A program made the translations under genes and the position numbers. The notes beneath the pieces were generated by a model, which was given only the letters and a program-made list of their open reading frames with translations, ran no database searches and was not told the origin of the DNA. This document shows, piece by piece, positions 8,955 through 17,877 of a stretch of DNA of 64,000 nt; positions within the stretch are counted from its first letter, which is position 1; the number at the start of each line of letters is the position of its first letter. Origin of the DNA: CALMKX01 sp036274895 (GTDB lineage: Bacteria > Acidobacteriota > Thermoanaerobaculia > Multivoradales > SZUA-115); contig DASUEU010000037.1 of assembly GCA_036274895.1 (NCBI GenBank), positions 1-64,000 of the forward strand, given 5' to 3'.

Positions 8955-9890
8955 CTAGGCGCCGGGGCGCTCGTTCAGCAGCTGGAGCGAGCTCTCGCCC
9001 TCTTGCTCGATCCACATCTGCCGTACTGCGCCGTCCTGACCCCGCAGGTCGATCTCGAGGCGCAGGCTCCACTGGGTGCTCGGGCGGAGCAACTCGTCGA
9101 GGTCGATGGTCTCCTCCCCGCGGCCCTGGACGTCCAGGCCGACCACGGTCACATTCCCGGTGGGCGCCCCCTCGACGTCGAGCAGGCGGGTCATGGGCTT
9201 GCCCACGTACTTGTCCCGGGTCTCGGGTTCGAGCAGGAACCTCACCTGGAGCACGACACACTCGCCGGTGGGGCAGGCTTCGCGACGGACGACCTCGTAG
9301 CGGGTGACGAAGGGCAGGGAGGATCGGCAGTCGAGCTGGAGCTCGTCGATCTCATCCCAGATGGCGCCCTCCTCGACCGTGATGTCCACCAGCTCGGTGA
9401 CGTTGCGCAGCCAGCTCTCGGAGAAGGCCTCGGCGCTTCCGGGAGCAGTGCCCCCTGGGCATCTCTCCTGCTCGTCGCTCGGCGCGGCGGCCTGGAGGGC
9501 TCGCACCAGCTTCTCGCGCCCCACCACCCGCTTCGGGGTGCCATCGTCCCAGACCTCGTGGATCAGGTTCCAGGGCTCGTTCTGGTCGGTGGCGGGACCG
9601 CCGAAGACGGTCTTGCGGTCGACGGTGACCTGGAGCTTGGTGAGAGTCTCGTGGAAGGCCCACTGCCAGGACGAGGGCCGGTTCACCGCGATCTCCCCCT
9701 CGAGGGTGGTGACCACCGTGCTCAGGGTCTGGCCGTCCAGGCCGAATCGCACCGTGAGCTCCCGCTCCTCGGCGAAAAGCGAGCCCTCCTGGGGCTCGAA
9801 GCGGAAGGCGATCTCGTCGCCGGGCTCGCCGCAGGCGAGCAGGAGGCAGCAAAGAGCGGGGCCGACGGTCCAGGATCTGGACGACACCAT
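8955..9890 (-). CDS. Putative lipoprotein of unknown function
   Basis: 311 residues from the ATG at 9890, chosen because GGGAGG lies about 7 nt upstream; a longer frame to 9971 has no such site. The N-terminus VGPALCCLLLACGEPGDE is a lipoprotein signal with a LLAC lipobox, so the mature protein should be anchored by Cys in a membrane. The rest is beta-rich, with four more cysteines (CPGG, LDCRS, REACPTGEC) that could form disulfides. I recognise no enzyme family. It precedes selA by 30 bp, which need not mean a shared function. Confidence 0.7.
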   Translation of the reverse strand: MVSSRSWTVGPALCCLLLACGEPGDEIAFRFEPQEGSLFAEERELTVRFGLDGQTLSTVVTTLEGEIAVNRPSSWQWAFHETLTKLQVTVDRKTVFGGPATDQNEPWNLIHEVWDDGTPKRVVGREKLVRALQAAAPSDEQERCPGGTAPGSAEAFSESWLRNVTELVDITVEEGAIWDEIDELQLDCRSSLPFVTRYEVVRREACPTGECVVLQVRFLLEPETRDKYVGKPMTRLLDVEGAPTGNVTVVGLDVQGRGEETIDLDELLRPSTQWSLRLEIDLRGQDGAVRQMWIEQEGESSLQLLNERPGA

Positions 9891-10016
9891 GGGATTCCCT
9901 CCCCCGAGAAGAGCGCGTGCCGGACGCGCCGATCGCCAGGACGAAATGACAGACTGGAGAACGCTGTTCATGACAAAGAACGCTGGGTCCTGTCAACTTC
10001 CTCACCTGGAGAGCCA

Positions 10017-10565
10017 GTGACCGCCGAGCCCGCCTCGCCCGAGAGCGCGATCTGGCTCCTCCCCGCCGAGGAGGATCGCCTGGCCCTGCAGGCTGAGATC
10101 GACCGGCTGGCGGCCCGGCTGGGCAGCCCGACCTTCGTGCCGCACGTCACCGTGGCGGTCAACGCCGGGCGCCCTCTCGCCGAGCTCGACGCCGCCCTGG
10201 CCACCCTCGCACAGAGCCACTCCCCCTGCGCGCTTGAGGTGGCTGGAGTCGGCCACGGCCCGAGCTTCTTCCAGTGCCTGTTCCTCACCTTCGTCGACCC
10301 CAGCCCGGTTACGGCGCTGCGCCTCGAGGTGGCCCGTGCCCTCGGGCCCCCCGGGCGCGAGCCGGCCACGCCTCACCTCTCCCTCGCCTACGCCCACCTC
10401 GGAGAGCCCGAGCGTCTGGCCCTGGCGCAGCAGATCCGCCCACCGGCCAGGCTGCGTTTCGACTCTCTCGTCTGGGTAGCGCCGCGCGAGGGCCAGATCG
10501 GCTGGGACGACGTGGCGGGGTGGCGGGTGCGGGGGGAGGTCCCGCTGCTAGAATCCTCCCCTTGA
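10017..10565 (+). CDS. 2H phosphoesterase / 2'-5' RNA ligase family protein
   Basis: About 182 residues from a GTG at 10017, with GGAGAG a few bases upstream. Two HxT/S motifs typical of the 2H superfamily are present, HVTV near residue 42 and HLSL near residue 120, about 80 residues apart as expected. It would act on 2',3'-cyclic or 2'-5' phosphodiester bonds in RNA (ThpR or cyclic phosphodiesterase-like). The stop codon overlaps the TTG start of rsgA (TTGA). The upstream frame is open for a long way, but that part is antisense to the lipoprotein gene and is not coding. Confidence 0.78.
   Translation: MTAEPASPESAIWLLPAEEDRLALQAEIDRLAARLGSPTFVPHVTVAVNAGRPLAELDAALATLAQSHSPCALEVAGVGHGPSFFQCLFLTFVDPSPVTALRLEVARALGPPGREPATPHLSLAYAHLGEPERLALAQQIRPPARLRFDSLVWVAPREGQIGWDDVAGWRVRGEVPLLESSP
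10549..10561 (+). promoter_or_regulatory. Candidate leaderless -10 element before rsgA
   Basis: TAGAAT at 10549-10554 ends 7 nt before the TTG start codon of rsgA, so initiation at the usual distance would begin on the start codon itself. No Shine-Dalgarno sequence lies at the right distance. It is inside the 3' end of the preceding gene. No clear -35 box. Confidence 0.4.
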
Positions 10566-11611
10566 TCCTCGACGACTACGGTTGGCGGCCCGAGCTCGCT
10601 GCCTCCTTTACCGCGATCGCCCGGCCGGGTTGGATCCCCGGGCGGGTTTGTGCGGAAAGCCACGAGATCTACCGCCTGGCGACCGAACAGGGCGACCTGG
10701 TGGCCGATCTCGCCGGGGGCCTGCGCTACCGTGCCGCCAGCAAGGCCGAGCTGCCCACCGTCGGGGACTGGGTGGCCGTCCAGCCCGTCGAGCCGCCTGG
10801 CCGCTCGATCGTCCAGGCCGTGCTGCCCCGCTCCACCCAGCTGGTGCGCCGAGCCGCCGGGGAGAAGGAGGAGGCGCAGGTCCTCGCCGCCAACGTCGAT
10901 ACGGTGTGGATCCTCACCTCGGTCAACCGCGACTGGAACCCTCGCCGCCTCGAGCGCTACTTGACCATGGCCAGGAGCGGCGGCGTGCTACCGGTGCTGG
11001 TGCTCTCCAAGGCCGACCTGGCCCAGGACGCGAGCGAGCTGGTCGCCGCGGCGCGGGCCCTGGCCGGCGGCGGCCCCGTCCACCTGGTGAGCACGAAGGC
11101 CGGCCGCGGGCTCGAAGATCTCGGCCACTACCTCCGCCAGGGAGAAACCATCGCCCTGCTCGGCTCCTCGGGGGTGGGCAAGTCGACGCTGGTGAACTTC
11201 CTGCTCGGCGAGGAGCGGCAGAAGGTGCTCGAGATCCGCGAGGACGACGGGCGGGGCCGCCACTCGACGACCCGGCGCGAGCTCTTCCCCCTGCCCCGGG
11301 GCGGCATCCTGGTCGACACCCCGGGCCTGCGAGAGCTGGCCTTGCTCTCCGACCTCGCCGAGGCCGAGCAGGTCTTCGACGACGTCGAGAGCCTGGCCGC
11401 GAATTGCCGCTTCCGCGACTGTGGCCACCGGGGAGAGCCGGGCTGCGCCGTCGGTGCCGCGGTGGCGGAGGGCCGGATGGAGCCCGAGCGCCTCGCCGCC
11501 TACCACAAGCTCCTGGCCGAGGAGAAGGCGCGCCAGGAGCGCGAGCTCTACGGCTCGGGCGGCGCCGATCGCCGTCGCTGGAAGGCCATTCACAAGGCCC
11601 TGCGGAAATGA
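10562..11611 (+). CDS. rsgA: Ribosome small subunit-dependent GTPase A
   Basis: 349 residues from a TTG start. RsgA is a circularly permuted GTPase that helps mature the 30S subunit. An OB-fold N-terminus (residues about 25-90) is followed by the permuted G domain: SKAD-type G4 near 150, the P-loop GSSGVGKST near 201 and DTPG (G3) near 256. A C-terminal zinc-binding segment (CRFRDCGHRGEPGC, near 282-296) follows. A charged tail ends the protein. The length fits the family. It overlaps thpR upstream by 4 bp and truA downstream by 4 bp (ATGA), forming a small RNA/ribosome-maintenance operon. Confidence 0.92.
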   Translation: MILDDYGWRPELAASFTAIARPGWIPGRVCAESHEIYRLATEQGDLVADLAGGLRYRAASKAELPTVGDWVAVQPVEPPGRSIVQAVLPRSTQLVRRAAGEKEEAQVLAANVDTVWILTSVNRDWNPRRLERYLTMARSGGVLPVLVLSKADLAQDASELVAAARALAGGGPVHLVSTKAGRGLEDLGHYLRQGETIALLGSSGVGKSTLVNFLLGEERQKVLEIREDDGRGRHSTTRRELFPLPRGGILVDTPGLRELALLSDLAEAEQVFDDVESLAANCRFRDCGHRGEPGCAVGAAVAEGRMEPERLAAYHKLLAEEKARQERELYGSGGADRRRWKAIHKALRK

Positions 11612-12528
11612 GACGGCCCCCTTTCCCCCCGCACGAGCGGCCGGTCGAGGCCGCCAGCTACCGGCTGACCATCGAGTACGACGGCACTGCCTTCTCCGGC
11701 TGGCAGGACCAGAAGAACGCCCGCACGGTGGTCGGCGAGATCAAACGGGCGCTCGAGGACGCCGGTCACCCGGCCCTCGACCTCGGCGGCGCCGGCCGCA
11801 CCGATGCCGGGGTTCATGCCCTCGCCCAGGTGGCCCACCTGCGCCTGGCCCGGCGCACCGACCCGGCCGGACTGGCCAATGCCTTGAACCACCGCCTCCC
11901 CGGCTCCATCCACGTCCTGGCCGTGGAGCCGGCTGCCCCGGGCTTTCACGCCCGCCACGACGCTGTGACGCGCAGCTACCTCTACCAGCTCTCCCGCCGC
12001 CGCACCGCCTTCGCCAAGCGCTTCGTCTGGTGGGTGAAGGAGCCCTTGGACCTCGGCCGCATCGCCGAGGCGGCGAGCCTTCTGCCCGGGCGCCACGACT
12101 TCGCGCTGTTCGCCGAGCGAGCGGAGGCCCAAACCAGCACGCTGGTCGAGCTGAAGGACGTCGAGATCGCCGAGCAGGGCGCCCTGGTCCTGGTGCGTGT
12201 AGTGGCTTCGCACTTCCTCTGGCGGATGGTCCGGCGGCTGGTGGGCACCCTGGTCGAGGTCGGCAAGGGCAACCTCGAGCCGGCGGACGTGGCCTCCCTG
12301 CTCGCCGTGGCTCCCTTGCCCGCCGCGAAGGGCCAGCCCGCCCAGTGGACGGCCCCGGCCTCGGGCCTCTTCCTCGAGCGCGTTCTCTACGGCCCGGACG
12401 AGGAGCTGCCGCCCCTCGCCTCCCCCTTCCCGGTGGCGGCCGCGCCTGCCCCCTCTTTGGTCGCGAGAAAAGAAAAGGGGCGCCGTCTCCGGCGCCCCTC
12501 CTCGGTGAAACCGCGCAGCCGCGCCTAG
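11608..12528 (+). CDS. truA: tRNA pseudouridine(38-40) synthase
   Basis: 306 residues. TruA isomerises uridines 38-40 in the tRNA anticodon arm. The catalytic aspartate is D66 in GRTDAGVHA; YDGTAFSGWQ near 24-33 and FLWRMVRRLVGTLVEVGKG near 210 are also diagnostic. TruA normally ends shortly after the GLFLERVLY motif; here a proline-rich then basic tail of about 45 residues continues to 12528. That tail is coded across the intrinsic terminator of the convergent TonB-receptor gene, so it may be an incidental read-through extension. The start overlaps rsgA by 4 bp. Confidence 0.92.
   Translation: MRRPPFPPHERPVEAASYRLTIEYDGTAFSGWQDQKNARTVVGEIKRALEDAGHPALDLGGAGRTDAGVHALAQVAHLRLARRTDPAGLANALNHRLPGSIHVLAVEPAAPGFHARHDAVTRSYLYQLSRRRTAFAKRFVWWVKEPLDLGRIAEAASLLPGRHDFALFAERAEAQTSTLVELKDVEIAEQGALVLVRVVASHFLWRMVRRLVGTLVEVGKGNLEPADVASLLAVAPLPAAKGQPAQWTAPASGLFLERVLYGPDEELPPLASPFPVAAAPAPSLVARKEKGRRLRRPSSVKPRSRA
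12464..12498 (-). terminator. Intrinsic terminator of the TonB receptor gene, inside truA
   Basis: On the minus strand GGGGCGCC, a 6-nt loop and GGCGCCCC (12498-12477) are followed by TTTTCTTTTC. It lies about 30 bp beyond the receptor stop codon. It falls within the last codons of convergent truA. Confidence 0.85.
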
Positions 12529-15446
12529 AAGCGGACGCGCAGACCGAGCTGCAGCAGGCGCTGCTCGCCCTGGAGCGGGTCGCCGGCGTAGGCGTTGGGC
12601 GTCAGGCCCACCGGGTTGCCGGCGGCGTCGAACCGCAGACCGAAGGCGGACGGGTTGTCCTCGTTGAACAGGTTGAAGACCTCGACGATCGGCTCGATCG
12701 AGAAGCCGCCGCCGAAGGTGAACTCACGCGAGATGCGCACGTCGAACTGCGAGAAAGAAGAGCCGCGCTCGGAGTTGACCTCGGAGACGCCCGCCGGCAG
12801 GTCCAGACGGAAGCCGTCGCCATTGAGGTCATTGCGCGCGTGCAGGGTGTAGGGCGTGGCCGAGCGGTAGCGGAACATGCCCGAGAGGATCAGGTCCCAC
12901 GGCGCGCGGTAGGTGCCACCGAAGGTGAAGCGGTGGCGCACGTCGGTGTTGAGCGGGCCGGTGCAGGCGGCGCAACCCGGATCGAGGGGGTTGACCGACA
13001 CGTCACGGGCCTGAGCCAGGCTGGGCTGGTAGCCGACGTTGGTGAGGCGGAACTCGTCGGCACCGGCGAGCACGTTGCCCTCGGCCTTCGAGTAGGTGTA
13101 GAAGCCCTGCAGCTCGAACTTCGGCTTGCGCACCCGGAAGCCGATGTTGACGCCGTCGTAGTCGGCCTCGCCGTCGCCGTACCAGATGCGGAAGTTGCCG
13201 TACTGCGGGAAGCGGCGGGCGCCCGTGGCCGGATCACGCGGGTTGGCCCGGAAGCGGTAGGGAATGTCGCGATAGCTGATCGAGATCGCCTCGAAATTGA
13301 GGCCCAGCCACGAGTTGGCCTGCCACGAGTAGGCGAGGGAGATCTGATCGGAATAGGGCGTGGCGAGAGTCGGCGAAGCCACCTCGTTGGGCGGCGGGAT
13401 GTCCGCGGCGGGAAGGCCGTTGGGCAGACAGCCGGGGGGCGAGTTCCCGGGCAGACACAGCGGCTGGCCCGGCTGATACAGCGTGCCGTTCGGATTGCGC
13501 AAGCCGTTCGGGTTGTTGGCGTTGTAGATCACACCGAAGTTCGACTGCACCGCCGCCGAGGGGAAGAGGATGGTGGCGTTGGTGTAGGGGAAATCGTAGA
13601 AGCGACCGACGCCACCGCGGACGATGTGCTTGCTGTCGCCCTTGACGTCCCAGGAGAAGCCCAGGCGAGGACCGAAGTTGTCGTCGTCGTTCTCCAGCTG
13701 GCCGCCCCGCCCGCCCTGGAAGTCGCGCAGGTAGTACTCGTTGTAACGCGTCTGGGTGGACAGGGTCTGCCAGATCGGGTTGCTGCGCTGGTCGAGGTCG
13801 AAGCCTTCCCAATAGTCGTAGCGCAGGCCGAGGTTCAAGGTCACGCGATCGGTAACGTACCAGTCGTCCTGGAAGTAGACGCTGTACTGATCGATCGGCG
13901 TCTCGTTGCCGAAAAAGCCACCGTTGACCGAGATGTCGGTCACCGGCGCGCCGGGCCGATCCTCGAGCAGGGTGAACTGGCCGGAAAGACCGGTCGAGAA
14001 GTCTCCACCCAACGTCGGCTCGTGGATGTAGTTGAAGCCGGTCTTGAACTGGTGGCGGCGGCCCCCCAGCTCGGTCGACCACGAAAAGTCGTCACGGAAC
14101 TGGTACTTCTCCTGGTTGGTGCTCTGCGGCGTGTTGACGTTCTGGCCCTGGATGAAGCCGCTGGGATAGATCAGGGTGGGCGAAGTCGAGTCGGCACTGA
14201 TCAGATTGTCGAACTTGGTGTACTGGAAGATGAACTCGTTCAACATGTCGCTGGACAGCTGCGCCGTCCAGCCACCGAGGATGGAGGTGTACTCGTTGCT
14301 GACCGTGCCGAGGGACTCCGGTGAGGTCAGCGAGCTGGCGCCGTACTTGTCGGCGTTCTTCTGGTAACCGAAGCGAACCTGGAGATACTGCTTGGCATTG
14401 ATGTCGTAGGTCACCTTGGCGGTGGCCAGCTCATCCTCGAAGGGAATCGCAACAGCTCGACCGTCCAGGCTCGGCACGATACCGCCGCTGTCGACGACGT
14501 ACTGGGTCTCGCGATCGGTGCGCTCGTAGGTGGCGAAGAAGTGCGCCTTGTCGCGCACGATCGGGCCACCGAGCGCGGCGCCGTACTGCTGGCGCTCGTA
14601 AGGCTGCTTGTCGATGCCGGCGCGACGCTCGCTCTCGGTCTTGGTGTTGAGCGAATCATCGCGGAAGTAGCCGTAGACGCTGCCGTCGAAGTTGTTGGTG
14701 CCGGTCTTGGTCACCACCGACAGCACGCCGCCCGAGGAGCGGCCGTACTCGGCCTTGTACTGGCCGGTCTGGATCTTGAACTCGGCCACCGCCTCGAGGT
14801 TGAAGTTCTGGAGCGCGCCACCGATGGTGTCGTCGGTGTTGTCGCCGCCGTCCATCACGAAGTTGACGTTACGGCCGATGCCGCCGTGGAGAGCGACCGT
14901 CAGCTGGCCCGGCTTGGTAGGGTCGGCGTTGAAGTCGAGGGTGGTGCCCGGTGCGAGCACGGCCAGGTTGGCGAACTGCCGGCCGTTCAAGGGCAGGTTC
15001 TCGAGCTCTTCCTGCGACACCACCGTACCGATCGAGGGCTCGTTGGCGATCAGGGGCGCCTCGTTGGTGACGGTGATCGATTCCTCGACGCTCGCCACCT
15101 GAAGGGTGGCGTCGATGTCGCGGGTGGAGGCGACATCGATCTTGACCTCGGTCTGGATCAGCGTCGAGAAGCCCGAGAGCTCGTACTTGACCTCGTAGAC
15201 GCCGATCGGCAGCGCAGTGAAGCGATAGCTACCGGACTCCGACGTGACGTCGGTGCGCACCAGGCCGGTGGCGGTGTTGGTGGCGGTGACGGTGACGCCC
15301 GGCAGCGCGCCGCCGTCGGCATCCGTGACCGTCCCTTCGAGGACGCCTGCGCCGCTCTGGGCGAAAGCGACCGGCGCGGCGAAAAGCGCCGCCAGGAGCC
15401 CGACCGCCAGCGCCAGCCGGCCGGTGTGTCGAATCAAACGCCTCAT
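12525..15446 (-). CDS. TonB-dependent receptor, Oar-like, with carboxypeptidase-regulatory N-terminal domain
   Basis: 973 residues. Signal peptide about 1-29 (AAPVAFAQ cleavage region). Residues about 33-110 form a carboxypeptidase-regulatory-like/CNA-B domain (GTVTDADGGALPGVTVTATN). A plug domain follows around 120-240 (LNGRQFANLAVLAPG, then FVMDGGDNTDD), and then a long outer-membrane beta-barrel ending in aromatic F (LGLRVRF). This is the Oar-type receptor expanded in Acidobacteriota; the substrate is unknown. AAGGAGGA lies about 6 nt before the ATG. The stop overlaps truA by 4 bp in the convergent direction, and a terminator follows. Confidence 0.92.
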   Translation of the reverse strand: MRRLIRHTGRLALAVGLLAALFAAPVAFAQSGAGVLEGTVTDADGGALPGVTVTATNTATGLVRTDVTSESGSYRFTALPIGVYEVKYELSGFSTLIQTEVKIDVASTRDIDATLQVASVEESITVTNEAPLIANEPSIGTVVSQEELENLPLNGRQFANLAVLAPGTTLDFNADPTKPGQLTVALHGGIGRNVNFVMDGGDNTDDTIGGALQNFNLEAVAEFKIQTGQYKAEYGRSSGGVLSVVTKTGTNNFDGSVYGYFRDDSLNTKTESERRAGIDKQPYERQQYGAALGGPIVRDKAHFFATYERTDRETQYVVDSGGIVPSLDGRAVAIPFEDELATAKVTYDINAKQYLQVRFGYQKNADKYGASSLTSPESLGTVSNEYTSILGGWTAQLSSDMLNEFIFQYTKFDNLISADSTSPTLIYPSGFIQGQNVNTPQSTNQEKYQFRDDFSWSTELGGRRHQFKTGFNYIHEPTLGGDFSTGLSGQFTLLEDRPGAPVTDISVNGGFFGNETPIDQYSVYFQDDWYVTDRVTLNLGLRYDYWEGFDLDQRSNPIWQTLSTQTRYNEYYLRDFQGGRGGQLENDDDNFGPRLGFSWDVKGDSKHIVRGGVGRFYDFPYTNATILFPSAAVQSNFGVIYNANNPNGLRNPNGTLYQPGQPLCLPGNSPPGCLPNGLPAADIPPPNEVASPTLATPYSDQISLAYSWQANSWLGLNFEAISISYRDIPYRFRANPRDPATGARRFPQYGNFRIWYGDGEADYDGVNIGFRVRKPKFELQGFYTYSKAEGNVLAGADEFRLTNVGYQPSLAQARDVSVNPLDPGCAACTGPLNTDVRHRFTFGGTYRAPWDLILSGMFRYRSATPYTLHARNDLNGDGFRLDLPAGVSEVNSERGSSFSQFDVRISREFTFGGGFSIEPIVEVFNLFNEDNPSAFGLRFDAAGNPVGLTPNAYAGDPLQGEQRLLQLGLRVRF

Positions 15447-15491
15447 GGAAAATCCTCCTTGTTTCGTTTGGCTACGTTTCTTTTCAAGCGA

Positions 15492-17663
15492 TCATCCGGC
15501 GCCTGCCAACCGCGCGAGCAGCTGTTCGGCGACTTGCCGTTGACGGACGAAATGCGGGTCGCCCCGCGAGCGGACCAGGAAATCCCGATAGCCCGCGATG
15601 GCGGCGGCTCGATGCCCGGCCAGCTCGAGCGAGATGGCGCGGTTCAATCGCACCTCGTGGAGCTGGGGATCGAGAATCAGGGCCTGCTCGAAGAGGGCCA
15701 GGGCCTCGCGAGGGCGGTCCCGCGCCGCCTCCAGGGTGCCGAGACCGTTTAAGGGGTCGGCGTAGCGGGGAGCGATCTCGATCGCTCGCCGGTAGGCACC
15801 CTCCGCCTCGGCGGTCAGGCCGAGGTCCCGGGCGACGTTGCCCAGGTTGTTCCAGCCGCGGGCGTTGCCGGGATCGAGCTCGACCGCCCTCTCGAAGCGG
15901 CTCTTGGCCTCGGCGAGCCGGCCCGCACCGGCGTGAGCGACCCCCGCGGCGTTCCAGGCCTCGGGCCGCGACGGGTCGAGCCCGAGCGTGCGCTCGAGGG
16001 CGGCGAGCGCCGCCTCTCCCTGGCCGGCCTCCTCGAGGGCCGAGGCCAGGCTGTACCAGGCGTCGGGATCCGCCGGCGCGGCCTCGGTGGCCTGGCGGTA
16101 GAGAGCGATGGCCCGCGGCAGGTCCCCGCGAGCCCGCACCGCCTTGGCGAGGGCCACCCGGAACACGGCGTTGCCGGGATCCTGGGCGAGGATCCGCTCG
16201 AGCTCCGGCTGGGCGAGGTCGAAGCGCCCTTCGGACATCGCCCGCTGCGCCCCTTCGTAGGCGCGGAAGAGGTGCACGACCTCCTTGGGGTCCCGCCGGA
16301 GAGGTTCCCCCGCCCTACCCCCCGCCGCCGGCGCGGGTGCTGACACGTAGCCCAGGGCGGCGAGACGGGCCCGGGTCTCGGCGTCGGGGGCAGCCGCCGG
16401 CCGGCCCAGCTCGGCGAGGCCGATGCGCTCGAGACCGCCCGCCAGGGCCGAGGCGGCGTCCGGGAGAGCCGCGGCGCGGTTCTCGCTTTCGGCCGGGTCG
16501 CGCCCGAGGTCGTAGAGCTCCGGCTGGGGCGCCGAGATGTACTTGAGGGAGCCACGGCGCAGCACGGCCAGGGGGCTCCAGCCAAAGGAAGCCGGGTAGC
16601 GGCTCTCCGCGTACTCCTCCTCGGCCTCCGGCGCCCGGTCCGCGCGCAGGGCCGCCGAGAGATCGCTGCCGCCCAGACCCTCGGCGGGGCCCGCTACCCC
16701 CTCCACCTGCAACAGGCCGAGCACGGTCGGGGCGAGGTCGGCCAGACCGACGGGGGTCGAGACGGTGCTTCCCTCCGGCAGCAGACCGGGAGCGCGCATC
16801 AGCCAGGGCACCCGCACGGTCGGCTCGTAGAGCAGCAGGCCGTGGGTCAGCTCGCCGTGCTCGCCGAGGCCCTCGCCGTGGTCCGCGGCCACCACCACCA
16901 AGGTGCGCTGAGCGAGCTTCTCTCGCTCCAGGTGGGTCAGCAGACGACCGACCTCATGGTCCACGGCGGCGACCTCACCCTCGTAGGGTCTCCCCGCCCA
17001 GCGCGCGGCGAAGGGCTCGGGCGGCGCGTAGGGAGCGTGGGCGTCGTAGAGGTGGACCCAGGCGAAGAACGGACGCGCCTCGTCCTGGCCCAGCCAGGCG
17101 AGGGCGCGGTTGACCACCTCGCGGCCGGGACGCTCGGCTTCGAGGGCGGCGCGGCGCTCGTCGCTCCGGTCCACCTGGTCGTCGTAGACCTCGAAGCCAC
17201 GGGCCAGGCCGAAGCGCCGATCGAGCACGAAGGAGGCCACGAAGGCCGCCGTGCGGTAGCCCGCGGCGGAGAGGCGGGTGGCGAGCGTGGGGGTGTCGGC
17301 CGGCAGGGCGCCGAAGCCGTTCAGGTGCAGCCCATGGGCGGGAGGCAGGACTCCGGAGAGGATGGTGGCGTGGGAGGGGAGGGTGAGGGGGGCGGCCGCC
17401 ATCGCCTGGGCGAAGCGCACGCCGCCGGCGGCCAGCTCGTCGAGATGGGGCGTCAACCCCGCCGGCCCGCCGTAGCTGCCGAGCCGGTCGGCGCGCACGG
17501 TGTCGAGGGTGATGAGGAGCACATTCCAGCCTCGGGCGTCCACCCCGCCGGGACGGCATCCGCCCAGCCAGGCGAGACTCGCCAGCAAAGTGATCCGGAA
17601 ACAGATCGAGCTTCGGCTCGCGCCTCGCTCGGCGAGACCTGCAAGAGACACCTTGTTCCTCAC
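15492..17663 (-). CDS. Sulfatase-fold hydrolase/transferase fused to TPR repeats, lipoprotein
   Basis: 723 residues. A possible lipoprotein signal ends LAWLGGC. Residues about 45-400 are an alkaline-phosphatase-superfamily sulfatase domain: NVLLITLDTVRADRLGSYG metal site, DHGEGLGEHGE site. The modified-residue position reads APLTLPSHATILSG, so there is no C/S-x-P-x-R formylglycine motif. The nucleophile would be threonine, as in phosphotransfer-type members. Residues about 470-700 hold at least five TPR units (for example AWNAAGVAHAGAGRLAEAKSRFERAVELDPGN). It lies 45 bp beyond the TonB receptor start, on the same strand. The substrate is not predictable. Confidence 0.85.
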   Translation of the reverse strand: MRNKVSLAGLAERGASRSSICFRITLLASLAWLGGCRPGGVDARGWNVLLITLDTVRADRLGSYGGPAGLTPHLDELAAGGVRFAQAMAAAPLTLPSHATILSGVLPPAHGLHLNGFGALPADTPTLATRLSAAGYRTAAFVASFVLDRRFGLARGFEVYDDQVDRSDERRAALEAERPGREVVNRALAWLGQDEARPFFAWVHLYDAHAPYAPPEPFAARWAGRPYEGEVAAVDHEVGRLLTHLEREKLAQRTLVVVAADHGEGLGEHGELTHGLLLYEPTVRVPWLMRAPGLLPEGSTVSTPVGLADLAPTVLGLLQVEGVAGPAEGLGGSDLSAALRADRAPEAEEEYAESRYPASFGWSPLAVLRRGSLKYISAPQPELYDLGRDPAESENRAAALPDAASALAGGLERIGLAELGRPAAAPDAETRARLAALGYVSAPAPAAGGRAGEPLRRDPKEVVHLFRAYEGAQRAMSEGRFDLAQPELERILAQDPGNAVFRVALAKAVRARGDLPRAIALYRQATEAAPADPDAWYSLASALEEAGQGEAALAALERTLGLDPSRPEAWNAAGVAHAGAGRLAEAKSRFERAVELDPGNARGWNNLGNVARDLGLTAEAEGAYRRAIEIAPRYADPLNGLGTLEAARDRPREALALFEQALILDPQLHEVRLNRAISLELAGHRAAAIAGYRDFLVRSRGDPHFVRQRQVAEQLLARLAGAG

Positions 17664-17840
17664 CTCGATAGCTGCCGGCTAAGGTAGCACCCACCCCCTC
17701 GCGTTACAAGTGGGTAACGGACCGGAAGGGCAGGTCTAGAGGATCCAGAGACCGGCCGGCGCGGCGAGGGGTCGGGCGGGCGGCCCCGGCGGTGACGGGC
17801 TCTCGCTGCTCACCGCTTGTCCGGGTTGGGTGGGGCTGGG

Positions 17841-17871
17841 GCCCCGCGGTGCCGGTAGCACACCGCGGGGC
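17841..17871 (-). terminator. Long GC hairpin downstream of the STAS gene
   Basis: GCCCCGCGGTG and CACCGCGGGGC form a perfect 11-bp stem with a 9-nt loop, 7 bp beyond the stop of the STAS gene. There is no T-tract on the minus-strand side, so it may be an RNA-stabilising or rho-assisted end. The rest of the 17664-17877 gap shows no other clear structure. Confidence 0.5.
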
Positions 17872-17877
17872 AGAGGA

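Noticed and set aside
11421..14324. Very long open frame antisense to truA and the TonB receptor
   Set aside because: High-GC DNA leaves long spurious frames. It lacks any domain, signal or ribosome site, and the opposite strand carries clear genes.
17664..17877. tRNA or ncRNA gene in the gap upstream of the sulfatase
   Set aside because: Only one long GC hairpin is present; no cloverleaf or conserved T-arm was seen.
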